Source: Lepisosteus oculatus
Taxonomy: Eukaryota > Chordata > Actinopteri > Semionotiformes > Lepisosteidae
Direction of reading: 5' to 3'
DNA length: 64,000 nucleotides
Assembly: GCF_040954835.1 (NCBI RefSeq)
Contig: NC_090698.1
Span: 4,524,501-4,588,500, forward strand
The notes below the pieces were generated by a model. The model was not told where the DNA came from. It searched no databases and saw nothing but the letters and a program-made list of their open reading frames with translations. The position numbers were made by a program, and so were the translations under genes. This document shows positions 12,901 to 24,372 of the stretch, one piece after another (positions within the stretch are counted from its first letter, which is position 1; every line of letters begins with the position of its first letter).

Positions 12901-14307
12901 ATGAAGAAAAGGTACCTGATCATCACCACCTTAGGCGTCTTCACTTTCCTCTCCATAATTCTGGTCAATTTAAACGATTCTCTCAAGACACTATACTATT
13001 CTGTCCTCGAAGCAGGCAAAGAAACAAAGGGCACAGAGCATCAGACCACACGGGCCCCTACTCTAGATATAACCTCGGCAAAAACTACAGAGATATGTGG
13101 AGCTCCAGAGAACAAAAAACCCTTAATTAATGTCCGAGGCACAAAAACCTACGTGGTGTCTCCCTATTTTGAGCACCGCTATGGAGACAGGGGGCGCATA
13201 CATATTGTCTCTATAGTGCTGCGATCGGAGGACGCTGATCACCACTGCCTCTTCTGCTGCGAGGGGCAGAGGCGCTCCACCAGCACTGCGGACTGCCACA
13301 TCCACACGGACCACTTCGGGTTCGTCTACGGTACGGCGGACCTCCTCTGCTCGGTCCCGGAGGACTGCCGTGCTCCCACCCACCTGGCCGTGTACGCCGG
13401 CCCCGCGGGGGAGGGGGTCTCGCCCTTCATGCCGATAGGGAACCCCGAGCCCAGGAGTGCGGACTTCCCCCTGGAGTTCACAGTCTGCATCTCGGCCATG
13501 TTCCAGGACTTCAACAACGTGCTGCAGGCTGTGCAGGCCCTGGAGATGTACAGGCTGCTGGGAGTCAATAAAGTGGCCATCTACAAAACCAGCTGCGGCC
13601 CCGAGATGGAGAGGGTACTGCAGTACTACACCAGCAGGGACTTCGTAGATATTATTCCCTGGCCGATCACCTCATACATTAACGTGTCCAACGGCTGGAA
13701 CTCACGCGAGTACCCAGGCGACCTGCACTATTACGGGCAAATCGCAGCGCTGAACGACTGCGTCTACCGCTTCATGTACAAAACGAAATACATAGCTCTG
13801 CACGACCTGGATGAAATCATCCTGCCCTTGCACCTGGAGAACTGGAGAGAGCTGATGGACCAGCTGGAACTCCAGCATGGCAGGGACGCCAGCTTCGAGT
13901 TTGAGAACCACGTTTTCCCTTCTGTTTACAAGGAGAAAAGCGGCAAGTTCAAACTCGGGGAATGGGCTGGTGTTCCTGGGGTGAACATGCTGGAGCACGT
14001 TTTCCGGGAACCCAATATACCAACGGAGTTCAACGCTTTTAAAGTTATCGTGAACCCCAGGATGGTGTATGAAGCCACGGTTCACGGATTTCTAAATTTA
14101 GGGTCCCATAGTGTAAGGGTGCCGCATGAAATTGCCCGCATGTACCACATCAGAAGACCGGTGAGGCATGACATTAAGAGAACGGACTTAATTCGAGACG
14201 ACCGCCTGTGGCATTACTCTTCCAAGCTGGTGACCGCTGTTAACGAGGTACTGAAGGAAGCTGACCTGCTGAATTTGAAGAATTCTTCTTCAAAACACTT
14301 CAGATGA
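12901..14307 (+). CDS. Family-92 glycosyltransferase (GT92), paralogue A
   Basis: It encodes 468 residues from the ATG at 12901. Residues 5-23 form a single hydrophobic anchor after a short MKKR tail, giving type II Golgi topology. A variable stem follows, then a GT92 domain (Pfam Glyco_transf_92, formerly DUF23) from about residue 81 (KTYVVSPYFEHR) to about 455. The DXD metal/nucleotide-sugar motif is DLD at 302-304, in LHDLDEIILP. Shared family phrases include PGDLHYYGQI and ALNDCVYR. The founding animal member, nematode GALT-1, adds beta-1,4-galactose to core fucose of N-glycans; the acceptor here is unknown. The frame is open upstream to an ATG at 12643, but a splice acceptor with AG at 12831-12832 lies between, so that extension is intronic. 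The coding sequence is intronless and clearly more GC-rich than its flanks. A polyadenylation signal AATAAA is at 15161. Confidence 0.92.
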   Translation: MKKRYLIITTLGVFTFLSIILVNLNDSLKTLYYSVLEAGKETKGTEHQTTRAPTLDITSAKTTEICGAPENKKPLINVRGTKTYVVSPYFEHRYGDRGRIHIVSIVLRSEDADHHCLFCCEGQRRSTSTADCHIHTDHFGFVYGTADLLCSVPEDCRAPTHLAVYAGPAGEGVSPFMPIGNPEPRSADFPLEFTVCISAMFQDFNNVLQAVQALEMYRLLGVNKVAIYKTSCGPEMERVLQYYTSRDFVDIIPWPITSYINVSNGWNSREYPGDLHYYGQIAALNDCVYRFMYKTKYIALHDLDEIILPLHLENWRELMDQLELQHGRDASFEFENHVFPSVYKEKSGKFKLGEWAGVPGVNMLEHVFREPNIPTEFNAFKVIVNPRMVYEATVHGFLNLGSHSVRVPHEIARMYHIRRPVRHDIKRTDLIRDDRLWHYSSKLVTAVNEVLKEADLLNLKNSSSKHFR

Positions 14308-17300
14308 CCTTTTGAATGGAAATATATCAGTCACAGCTATTTTTATGTTATGTTTTTTAATGGACCAATTAGTTAATACGATTTCCACATCCGGATAAGC
14401 TGCTGGCTGGTCACATTCCACTGGTTGAGAGTCTGTCCAGTGCAGGGGTCCTCATCTCCGGGTCCAGTTCTTCAGCGCCACAAGCCAGCGGGTGTTCCAA
14501 GGCTATGTATATCAGATGGAGCAGGTTAAAAACAGGCATCACAAAAAATACAACCCCTTTAGATGAGTGTAAAGTAACTGTCCAGGACAGGCACAGCCTT
14601 AAGAGGTAGCTTTAAGTCATCGGTGGTCACAGAGCTGAAAATAGGGCCGATGCTGACTGTTTAAGTTAGATGTTGATTCTATGGAGTAACAGAGCAAAAT
14701 CTCTGCCTGCTGTAGTGCAATTAAAGGCTGGGTAGATGGTCAGCTACACTTGCCAAAGTGCCACCTTCAACAGGGACTTTAAATATTTCACTTCTTTGAT
14801 CGCTGGTGCATTGCATTTGCCTTTCTGCTGAGCCCAAAGCTCAACTGTCCGTGTCCAGACTTGACTTTGCAATGTTTAAAGGGCTGACAGTGCACTGTTC
14901 CTGCGGATAAGAGAGCTAAAAAGGGGAAGATCATGTGAGAGCTTTATTTCTTAAGCGTGTGGTAAAAGGCTACAGACTGCTCTAGGGACTGGGCTTTTGA
15001 GGAGCACACAGTCATAAATGCTGAGCCCTCAGTTACTAAGTCACACTGCAGTAGGAGAGGAGACACCTGTAAATAATTTTTGGAATATTACCAAAACACA
15101 GCTTGTTCAGCCCAGAGAAAACCGAAGACTTGTATGTATTCATTATTCCGGATGAAAGGTAATAAATAGTGAGCAAGTCTTTATTCAGACGTCAGAGGTT
15201 ACCCAGCTTTTGTTCAGTACTAGTGTATTTTAGGAAATATACAACAACACATATGCAAAATCCGTGCCTTACAGGTGTATCCTATTATAGAACATTCCTG
15301 GTGATCAGTTTGCACACCAATCAAAGCTCAGTGAATGGCAGATGAAATGCATCACTCTTGCACAGTTTTTAGAAAGCAATCTTTGCAGGAGTTTGATGTC
15401 TGCTGTGCATCCTGTTGTGCAAAGTGAGCCATTTTGCAGTGCAAGTGAATCCGAGAGATGTGTAGAAAGATTTGGGGTCTTACAAATGCTTTTGGCTTCT
15501 GCAATACAGTGTATTAAAGCTACACATCTGACAAAACAAAAAAATAACAGTACTGTGAGCCAGTGTTGCTGTGAGCAGGTGAAACTGTTACATTACATTT
15601 TAATCCTTTTTGTTTACTGAACGGATTCTACAAAGGGATTCAATAGAGGTAATAATTAAAGGGCAAAGCTTTATAAATCTATTACTTTAAATATATGTTG
15701 TATGTACACACAGTGTCCTGAGAGGCATTAAAAAACATCAAATGCCATTGGCTCCACTTCTCGTATGTGCATTGTTAGTGCCTCTCACTTTATTCTTCAC
15801 ATTCTGCAATGGGATTTTAAGCAGCCCTTCACCCCACTGAGAAACAAAAATGCTGGCATTAGAACTGGAATGGAAAGCAACGTGATAAGTGTTTTGGTTC
15901 ACAGCAAGTTGCAGCACGCTCGAAGGAGATCGTGTTGCAACAGCAAAGAATCCTTCTGTATCTCTTCCAGCAGAAAGTCTGCCCGGAATGCAGTACATCA
16001 TGCTGGCTTGAGACACACAGAACATTATTCAAACAGGACAGTTGGAAAGGGGACCCATGGAAAATGTATTTAAAAATTTACCTTCAGTAGCCACAGTTGC
16101 CAATGAATGCCAGTGCATTTCTCCAAGAACCACTTGCTTCATGAGATGTGTGGCAGGTATCTATGTTCTTTGTCCGTTTACCAAAGCCATTTGTTTTATT
16201 TTTTAATTGTATCTAGGAAATTGCTGCCTCCTGGACAAACCTTTACTTTTTTTTTTACAATAACTGATTTATACAACCCAAAAATTGACTTAAAGTAGCA
16301 TTTTGTCAGCGTTCTGTTAATCGCTTCTGTATTCACGTATGTGAATCTTGTTTAAACAATGTCCCCATACCGTACAAGATCTATTTCATTTTTATAATCT
16401 CATATCTTAGGTCTGTTTTAGCCAGTTTAATCATTTACAGCAGCTTCAGCATGATCTGGAGTCTCCATGAATCCACCATTGGATAGTTACAAATGAGAGG
16501 ACTGGTCCAATTAGTCCATCTGGTAGCTAACTGAGCCAAGGGTCTCATCCACCTGTTTCTTCAAATAGGCCAAGGGTATGGGCCACAACAACATGGCCTC
16601 TTGGCTTGTTCCAGACACCCACAACCCTTTGCGTAAAGAAGTGCCAGTTGTTCTTGGTTTTAAATTTACTTCCACATAGTTTCCACTAGTGTCCTCTGGT
16701 TTGCGTTTCCATGTCTCATTCTGATTTTGATTAAGTGTTTTTTTTTAAAAAGGCATCCTGTGTTCTTTTGTTTAAAATAACCTCGCTTGGTCTGTCAAGC
16801 AAATATAGAGGTATTTTTAACTGATCCCGCTCTCTGGAATCCATTAGTCATGTCTGAACAGGTTCAAGCCCAGGCAACAGTGTGACAGACCTATGTCTGT
16901 GCGACCTGTGTGTTTGGGTCCAGACTTGTAACAGCTGGGGCACCAGTGGGTAACAGACCAGAACACACATTGTTGACAAAACCCACTTAACAGAGCTTTA
17001 AACAGTTGTCGGGGATTTGTTGTCAAGGAGTTGTCGGGGTGCCGCTAAAAGACCTCGACTCCTAACGTGGCAGGATTACTGTACTCTGAAAAAGACAAAT
17101 ATCATACTGGTTTTTGCCATTCCACGCTGATCCAGCAGTCTCTTCCAGCTGGTGAACCAGCATTCAGAATTGCTCAGTTCATCATGAAATGATTCTTCCT
17201 GCAAGCATACGTGTTCCTCAGACATGCCTGATGCATCAATGTGATTCAGGGAAGTGACAGCTACATTTTTAGCAGCTCAAGTCTCCTGCAGTTTCAGAAG

Positions 17301-17479
17301 TGTTACTTACAATGTACTACTTGATTAGTTAAGACATCTTATTTTTGCTTTTCATACATTCCCTTAACTTCTTCTCATGTTAGAATACTAAAAGCATCCT
17401 TTTGCAAAGTCTTGATTCAATACCAGCTTCACAAAAAATTGAAGGGGTAAACTGTGCATCCACACCCTATGCTGTAGAT
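14308..17479. other. 3' UTR of GT92 A and intergenic DNA
   Basis: AATAAA at 15161-15166 could end the GT92 transcript. At about 16580-16750 a degraded LINE-like (CR1/L3-type) segment shares TGTTCCAGACACCCAC with the region near 10142. Nothing else is recognisable. Confidence 0.4.
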
Positions 17480-18676
17480 CAGCAGTGCCCAACCTTTTTA
17501 ATGTAAGATCTATTTGCCAGTCCAGCTCAATCTACCAGTGTGAATTTGAAGCTCTGATATAAGAAAAACAGACCGTGGGCACATCAGTACAATAACGATA
17601 CCCATCACTAAAATGACAGCAAATAAAAGCAAGTGACTCATGCTACAGTGAACCCGTCATGTTCCCCATTCTACAAAAAAATAAATAATATCCTGCCTTA
17701 ATGTGAGCACTGGCAGTGAGAAGCTTACTTGAGAACACTTGTAATTTTTTTTTACGTGTTGACACTGCTGATCATGTCGATGACATTTTTATTTTGTCCC
17801 TGCAGCTCGATTTTCAGCTCATTTAGCAGTTCAGTCAAGTCTGTGAGAAATACTCAATCCAGATCCTGGTCATTCTTTAAGTGGGCATATTCACGGTGTT
17901 TTAGACGACTTGAGAAACTCGGGCAACAGCTGTCTGAACCTCGCCAAAAATATTTGTTTTTGAAATCTCCAACCAGCAAGTCAGCCGTCTCAGCACACGC
18001 TTTCTTCATTACTTCTCGATCCCTGAATGACTTCTTGTGTCGAGCCAGGGCGTGACTCCCACGGAACGATGCGACGATTGCCGCGTTCCCTCTTTTCTTT
18101 TACGGGAAAGTCCACATCAGATATTTTGGAGCAGTTTGGAAATGTTCTATGTTTCCCTTTTTCGCGTACACGCTAGCATTGCAGATTTGAATGCAAAAGT
18201 ACAGACACATAAAATAATCATGCTCCCATTCCTCGTGTTAACGGTAAGTTTTCGGTCTCTTTGCTTCCTCATTTTCTCTCAAACACTACAACTATCAAGT
18301 AGGCAATCAAACTTATCGAACTGTCGGCGAATTTGTCACGGCCAGTCTGCTTCGCTCCAAGATGCACTGTGGGGTTCGTGCGGCAATAACCAAGAGACCG
18401 TTCTTGGTAGCGAACACAACACTGTTGACGGAGCTCCTGTAGCCTCCCCACATTGTCAGCCAGCACTCAGGGAAGAGACTTTTACAACCCATTTGACAAG
18501 GGTTAAACACACACAAGGCCAGTAAAATGTATGACATTACATGCACAGATCTGAATGATTTTTTAGGCTATCGAAAAAAGTAGTCAAATAGCCCATTTAG
18601 TTTTTGTCAAACATTCCTGCGATCGACTGGCAAGCACACCCGAGATCGATCGCGGTCGACTGGTTGGGCAGCCCTG
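17480..18676 (-). mobile_element. Degraded hAT DNA transposon
   Basis: The ends are imperfect inverted repeats of hAT type: the left begins CAGCAGTGCCCAACC and the right, read on the minus strand, begins CAGGGCTGCCCAACC. Inside, the minus strand around 17750-18050 reads LARHKKSFRDREVMKKAC, and after one in-frame stop LTELLNELKIELQGQNKNVI. That is the core of the GTF2IRD2/ZBED-like hAT transposase family. No clear 8-bp target duplication remains. It is non-functional. Confidence 0.7.
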
Positions 18677-20612
18677 CTACAAAGGCTCTGACAAGAGCAT
18701 TTCCACAGCCCTTTTGCTGTACCTACTGATCTGTAAGTCTGATTATATTTTCGATATGGTGTCACAAACTGCTCTGCGATAGGGCTATTGCAAAATTTTA
18801 ACGGGATGATAAAACCCCTGAACAACCAACCCTTCAACGTCTTCCCTTCAAACAAACCGTGTGCAGGCTCAGGGTCAAAGGTCATTAGCAGAGGTTTACA
18901 AAGGGCCACCCTACCTCCAACAAAATAAAAACGAGATGCAAGTCAAGTGACACAAAGACTCAAAGTGCAGAAATAAGACCTAAGCATTTAAGCCACAATT
19001 ACACACTACCCCGTTTCCGCAACATCTTTGAAGTGTTCAAGCTCTCCGGCTGCAAGGCGTGCTGGGTTTTAATGCAAAACGTGCTGCAAGATAAAAAAAA
19101 AAACAAACAGGCTGTTTGACGAGAAAAAAAGCCTTGGATAGCACAGTGCCAAGGAATGCCCCTCTCAAGGCACGGCAAAATGCAGAGAAGGACAGCGAGA
19201 TATTAGTGCTGCTGGCTTGTGTTACACCCTGGCTCCTATGTGATTTGGGCTCTTGTAATCTTATCAAAGTTCCGCAACTTTTTTTCAGCAAAGTCCACTG
19301 TTGAGAGCATTTTATAATAGAGCACAACTGCCACTTTTTATAAAGATGCACGACATTTGTAGCACGTAATTTTTTTTGATGGAGCTAATGAGATTAAATT
19401 GAATTTTAGTCCTCGAAGCCCAAAATGTTTTGCAGTGACTGTCAGGCTCTGGGGCGTGGGGACACTAGTATCACGTCCGTCCATCTGCTGAGTTACAGAA
19501 AGCCGCTCTTCGCAGATCAGAGATTACAGCCCGGACAGGACGCTCACACAAGCACAGTCGCAATTTAGGAACGGCCATTAACCCGGACAGCACTCCTTTG
19601 ACATGCCGAGTCCGTACGGAAGGAACCCAAGTTCAGAATCGGCTCTGAACACTGCGAGGCAGTAACTGCAACGCCGCTGTCCCGCCCTTTCCTCCAGGCG
19701 ATGACTGCCAATATAAAAAGTGTCTCATGTGACTCAGCGAGAAACAATTAAGGACAGCTGATACAGGAAGTCTCATACATGGTTTACGTTATGACAGTTG
19801 AATGGCCTAATTAAAAAATTCATGTAGCTCGGAGGCAGAAACTGTCTTTTATTTTGTTCCAGTTTGTATTGTTTTGAAACGCAAGCAATGGAAAGAGCTA
19901 GTGTGTGTGACAAAGAAGATGCTGCAGATGCACAGATTGTAACCATCAAAGTCTCTCCTTTTTCGACATGAATCATCAACTAAAATGATGCCCCCTTCCT
20001 AAAAATGGAAATTATCAGACAAAGTGTTCTGTCAGTTTGCATACTGTAGCTCTGCTGAGTGCCTGACAGTCTGGTTCAATGATCTAAAGCTGTTCCACGC
20101 TTTGCCCTGAAGGCCTGTGTTGAGTGGTTTGGAAGGGAGGTACCAAAAGTATACTCTTCCTGCAACAAGAGGAGGCTGTTTTTGAAAGAAAGAGGTAAAA
20201 GCGAGGGGCACAGTAAACGTTATCTGCGGCCAGACTCCTGGCTCCTTCCGTTAGCAAAAAAAAACACCCCTCCATATCTCCTGAATGTAATTGTCATTAA
20301 TAAAACTGCAAAACCTGACCCACAGCAGTCCTAGAGGTAATATACCACAAAAAACCTCCAGCAATCCAGCCATATTAATTAACCGATTCAGAATTTTATT
20401 AACCTCAGCGTTTGTGAGGTTGTGAAGCCGGTGAGGTCACGGCCCCGGACAGAGAGGGGGCTGCGAGGGGGCGAGGGGCAGAGGAAGAGCTCAGTCTTTC
20501 CACGCCGGGGAGCAGCTCCCGGGAAATGGAGTCTGAGGACACGCGTGACAGCTGGCTCCCGTGTGAGCACAGACCGTGGGGGGGGTGGGGGGTGGGGGGC
20601 AATAAAAGAACA
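18677..20612. other. Intergenic, no gene seen
   Basis: Only short, unrecognised frames are present. A GC-rich block at about 20430-20600 ends in a G-rich GGGGTGG-type run at 20575-20600, next to the Penelope-like element. The short palindrome AACCTCA...TGAGGTT at 20401-20421 could form a small hairpin. Confidence 0.4.
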
Positions 20613-20639
20613 GTAAACATGAGAATGTGTGATCCTAGC

Positions 20640-22038
20640 TGCAGAATAATTTTGGTTTCGGTGGTCTTTCTGATGTATGAGTTCGGAAAACCGTCTTTGA
20701 GAACACAGACGGAGAGATTAGTGTGGTCGTGGCCGTCAGAGGTGAAATGAGAAACAATGGGCTTGGAGAGATCTTTAATCTTCACAGCCCTGACGTGTTC
20801 TCTGAAGCGGTCTCCGAGTCTCCTTCCTGTTTCTCCAATGTAGATGGCTGGGCATTTACTGCAAGAGATACAGTGAATAAGGTTGCTGGAGGTACAAGAT
20901 GCTGTCTGGGTGATCCGGAATTGTCCTGAGGGACCTTCAATGAGTGGTGGATGTGTACTTGCAGGTGATACAGCGAGCTCTGTTGCAAGGTGCCTGGTGT
21001 GGATGGTTGTTGAGGGCGGTCAAGGGAGCTGTGAACAAGGAGGTTACGTAGATTAGGTGGTCGGCGAAATGAGATGATAGGGCGATCAGAAAAGAGGGCC
21101 CTAATGGAGGGATCATACCGTAGGATGGAAAAGTTCTGGTTAATGGTCCTGGGGATAGGAAGTGTGTTAGGGTGGTAAGGAAGCACCAAAGGAATGCGGT
21201 TGTTACGGCGGGAGTTCCTGATCGGGTTGATGGTCCGGGAGGTGTTTTTGGCTCGGGCAAGGGCCCTGTCAAGCACACTGCTGGGGTATCCTCTGTTGAT
21301 GAAAAATGAGTACATTTCGAGGGCTTGGTTCTTGAAGTCGATGTCGTCGCTGCATAATTGTCGTCGCCCAAGGAACTGTGAAAAAAGAAGAGAGTTTTTA
21401 GTGTGGTTGGGGTGAAACGAGCTGTACAGGAAGTAGCTGTGTGAATCCGTGGGTTTGTAATAAACTGAAGTGGACAGTCGGGGGTAGTTGATGGAGAAGT
21501 TGATGTCTAGAAACGGAAGAGTAGTGGAAGATATGTTAACCGTATATTTGAGGGACGGGTGGAAGTTGGTGAAATGGTGCAGGAAAAATTCAAGCTGATC
21601 GTTGGAGCATGTGGCGGCACCGACGCAGTCATCCATATATCGTTTGTAGAGGTCAGGGACATAGCCAGTGTAGGAAGGGAAGAAGCGTTCTTCTACCCAG
21701 CCAACAAAAACATTGGCATATCTGGGTCCCATTCTGGTGCCCATGGCAACTCCACTGACCTGTTGGTAAAAAAGATTGTGGAAAGAGAATGCGTTCAGTG
21801 TGAGGACCAATTCTGCAAGGCGTACCAGGGTGTGGGTGGGTGGATCAAGCACTGTGCGTTTGTCCAGCGTGTGCCTGAGGGCTGTAAGGCCATCATTATG
21901 GGAATGACGGTGTACAGAGATGTGATGTCCATGGTAAAAATGTAGCATTCAGTACCCTGAAATTGGAAATCATTAAAAAGTTGAAGCGCGTGGTTGGTGT
22001 CTTTGATGTATGAGGGAAGATCTTCAACCAGATCAACC
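20640..22038 (-). pseudogene. Broken Penelope-like RT plus GIY-YIG endonuclease reading frame
   Basis: Recognisable in order on the minus strand are: an N-terminal RT piece (LPSYIKDTNHALQLF and then FTMDITSLYT); the catalytic region VAMGTRMGPRYANVFVG followed by YKRYMDDCVG with the YMDD motif; the family signature LPFLDI and then YYKPTDSHSYFLYSSFHP; a Cys-rich linker CNRARCITCKY; and a GIY-YIG block IYIGETGRRLGDRFREH. These lie in four successive frame segments, so at least three frameshifts separate them. This copy cannot make a full protein. The family normally uses the nuclease to nick its target and the RT to copy its own RNA. Confidence 0.85.
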
Positions 22039-22395
22039 AAGATCTCTCCAAGCCCATTGTTTCTCATTTCACCTCTGACGGCCACAACCACTCAAATCTC
22101 TCCGTCTGTGTTCTCAAAGACGATTTTCCGAACTCATACATCAGAAAGACCACCGAAACCAAAATTATTCTGCAGCTAGGATCACACATTCTCCCTTCTC
22201 TTAACGACAGACTACTGTTCTTTTACATTTTCTCCATTCATTGGACGTTTCATTTCACACCTCTCTGCACCCATTCTGACTTCACACCTCTTGATTGGCC
22301 TCTCTTTCTGTCCCCTGCTCCCGCCTCTCACTCCTCCTCCCTCCCAACCTTTGTTCTCCCGCTACTTTACCTTTGCCTACTGCCCTGTCTCTCTC

Positions 22396-22431
22396 ACACC
22401 TGAAGAAGGCTCCACGGCCGAAACGTTGTGT
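22396..22431 (+). ncRNA. Hammerhead-like motif at the Penelope-like 3' end
   Basis: CUGAAGA (22400-22406) and GAAA (22420-22423) flank a possible GGC/GCC stem (22408-22410 with 22417-22419). Outer ACAC (22396-22399) can pair with GUGU (22428-22431), and a two-base stem AC/GU is followed by U. This matches the order of a minimal type I hammerhead core, a ribozyme reported from Penelope-like termini. An unpaired A at 22407 makes it imperfect. Homologous blocks are at 7663-7698 (plus) and 7540-7575 (minus). It is a sequence-level suggestion only. Confidence 0.35.
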
Positions 22432-22522
22432 TCTCTTTCTTCTTTTTTTCGGCATGGAATAAACCTATTACTTGTTCCTTTGCAGCCTAAGCATGCTGAT
22501 GCAGCTACCCACCGTAAAAATG

Positions 22523-22900
22523 ATTTGGTCATTTCAATTCCAAGGCGCAAACGCAGAGCTGCTTTGTACCAGACGTGTCTGGCCTGCTTGATTTCCTGGA
22601 AGCAGCTGGATTATGAAGCAGGAACGAATAAAATGATAATACATTTAAGCAGCAGGTTTTTAAGAAAAATGTGTTTGAAAATGTCACATTCTACTTCCTA
22701 AGAGCCCATTTCCTGTAAAACTTACCGACAACTTTTTCCAAGCCTCCCTCGGCGCCCCCTGGTGGTTGGTAAAAGTATTGGACCAGTTTACTCTAGACTG
22801 AGGAAACGGCGGTGAGCACAATCTACAGGCTGAATCCCACCGAAAAGCCTTGCAGGAAGAAAAACAAGCTTTTTAAATAATATTAAATCATCATAATCAC
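22523..22900. other. Short intergenic stretch, nothing recognised
   Basis: No gene or known repeat is seen between the Penelope-like element and the L2 fragment. Confidence 0.4.
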
Positions 22901-23830
22901 CTTTCATTTATAAAGCAAGTTTCCAAATCTGAGGTACATAGAGATAAAGAAAGAATAAGACAATAAATAAAAGGTAACAGAGAAAATAAACAAGAAAGCA
23001 GAGGATAAACTGTAGGGCAATCAGACAAACTTGAGTTTTGAGCTTAGAGGTGAAAAGTCACAGAATTTCTCCCGAAGGGTCAGAGGAAGGGCATTCTGTA
23101 AGGGGCGGTGACAGAGCAGACACGGTCACCCAAGCTCTCAGATTTAGTCCCAGAGAAGAGCCAACCGGTGGGAGAGTAAACATGGAGGAGTTCAGAGATG
23201 TGTGATGGAGCCAGATTATTAAGAGCCTTGAAAGGCAGTAGCAAGATCCTGCACTGAATATGTGAATGTATAGGCAACCAATGTAGAGACTGAAGCGTAG
23301 GAGTGATATGCTGCCAGGACCTGGTGTGCGTCAGTCGTCTAGCTGCAGAGATTTGAACATATGGCAACTTACTTAGGGAGCCTATAGAGCAAAGAGCTGC
23401 AGAAATGAAGCCTTGGTGTTATTAATGCACGAATCGCACACTGAGCATTGAATAATGACAGAAGTTGGTATTGAAATTGAGAAGTTGTGTTCATCTAATT
23501 TTTTTCATGTAGGGCTCCAAAGACAGGAGGGGATCAGTGTGACTCCCAGATTCCTGACTATGGCTGATGTGTGAATGGGGAAGTCCACAACTGTGAATCT
23601 CACCAACTTTCCAGCTGACATTTGACATTCAGGTAATGCGAGGTCAACCAGAGCTTAATATCACACAGAAGAGACATAGGTGATGGAGGTGGGACATCAG
23701 AGGGAAAAGAGGTTTTAACATAAATCTGAGCATTGTTTACATAGCGATGAAACTGAAGACGATGTTTGGAAGTCACCTGACTGAGGGGAAGTAAATACAT
23801 TTATCCAAATGTCACCCCATCGCCTGCTGA
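22900..23830 (-). mobile_element. L2 (Maui-like) LINE fragment
   Basis: Minus-strand frames show the C-terminal half of L2 reverse transcriptase: FHRYVNNAQIYVKTSFPSD near 23730 (degenerate form of the YADDTQIY block), DIKLWLTSHYLNVK, and HITPTLQSLHWLPI then CRILLLPFKALNNLAPSHI near 23200-23310. The frames are broken and the catalytic block is altered, so it is a dead copy. Confidence 0.8.
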
Positions 23831-24129
23831 CTGAAATAAAACGTTTTTCTGGGAACCAAGGTTGAGAAAACAAATACAGCTTAACATACAGCTACAAAAG
23901 TTAAGCCTAACCTCCCCAGTTAAGAACCCATCTACCAAGATTACAGTCAGCACACACCCTCAAAATAAATCCAGAGATCACTGGTTGACTAAGCACATCA
24001 TGTAATTTTCTAAATCTTGAAGTAATCCTCCAGACATCTGTTGATTTACCCAGAAGGATAAGCTACATTCTACTCCAAAATTGTGAAAGCAATGTTTTTC
24101 ACCACACCCCCAGAACAGACCCAGAGCGT

Positions 24130-24372
24130 ATCTCAGCAAGCAACAGGCGCAAGGCAGGGTGCACCATGGACAGGGTGCCTGGCCATCGCAGGGCAGACAC
24201 ACAGACACAAACACAGATGCACACTAACTCACACCAGAGCCTATATTGTATTCCCAGAAGCCAATTAACCTGCCAGTACAGCATGTCTCTGGACTGTGGG
24301 AGGAATCTGGAGCACCTAGAGGAAACCCATGCAAACACAGGGAGAACACACTTTGTCAAGGAAAAAAAACAC
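24130..24372 (-). repeat. Widespread fish SINE, middle section
   Basis: On the minus strand the order is TTTGCATGGGTTTCCTCTAG, CCTCCCACAGTCC, GGTTAATTGGCTTCTGGGA, a GTGTCTG-rich stretch, then CCTGCGATGG and CCCTGCCTTGCGCC. It is the same family as 7938-8128 and 1452-1535. Confidence 0.75.

Larger units (their letters stand above)
20621..22513 (-). mobile_element. Penelope-like retroelement with inverted 3' segment
   Basis: The minus strand from about 22038 down to 20621 carries RT, then linker, then GIY-YIG endonuclease, the domain order of Penelope-like elements. Joined head to head, 22039-22513 carries the endonuclease end and 3' terminus on the plus strand. The two copies of the endonuclease end (20621-20775 and 22039-22193) are inverted repeats of 155 bp with four mismatches by my alignment. 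The candidate target duplication is GTAAACATG (20613-20621) and GTAAAAATG (22514-22522), one mismatch. The left edge of the repeat coincides with the left target duplication, which supports these ends. Confidence 0.85.
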
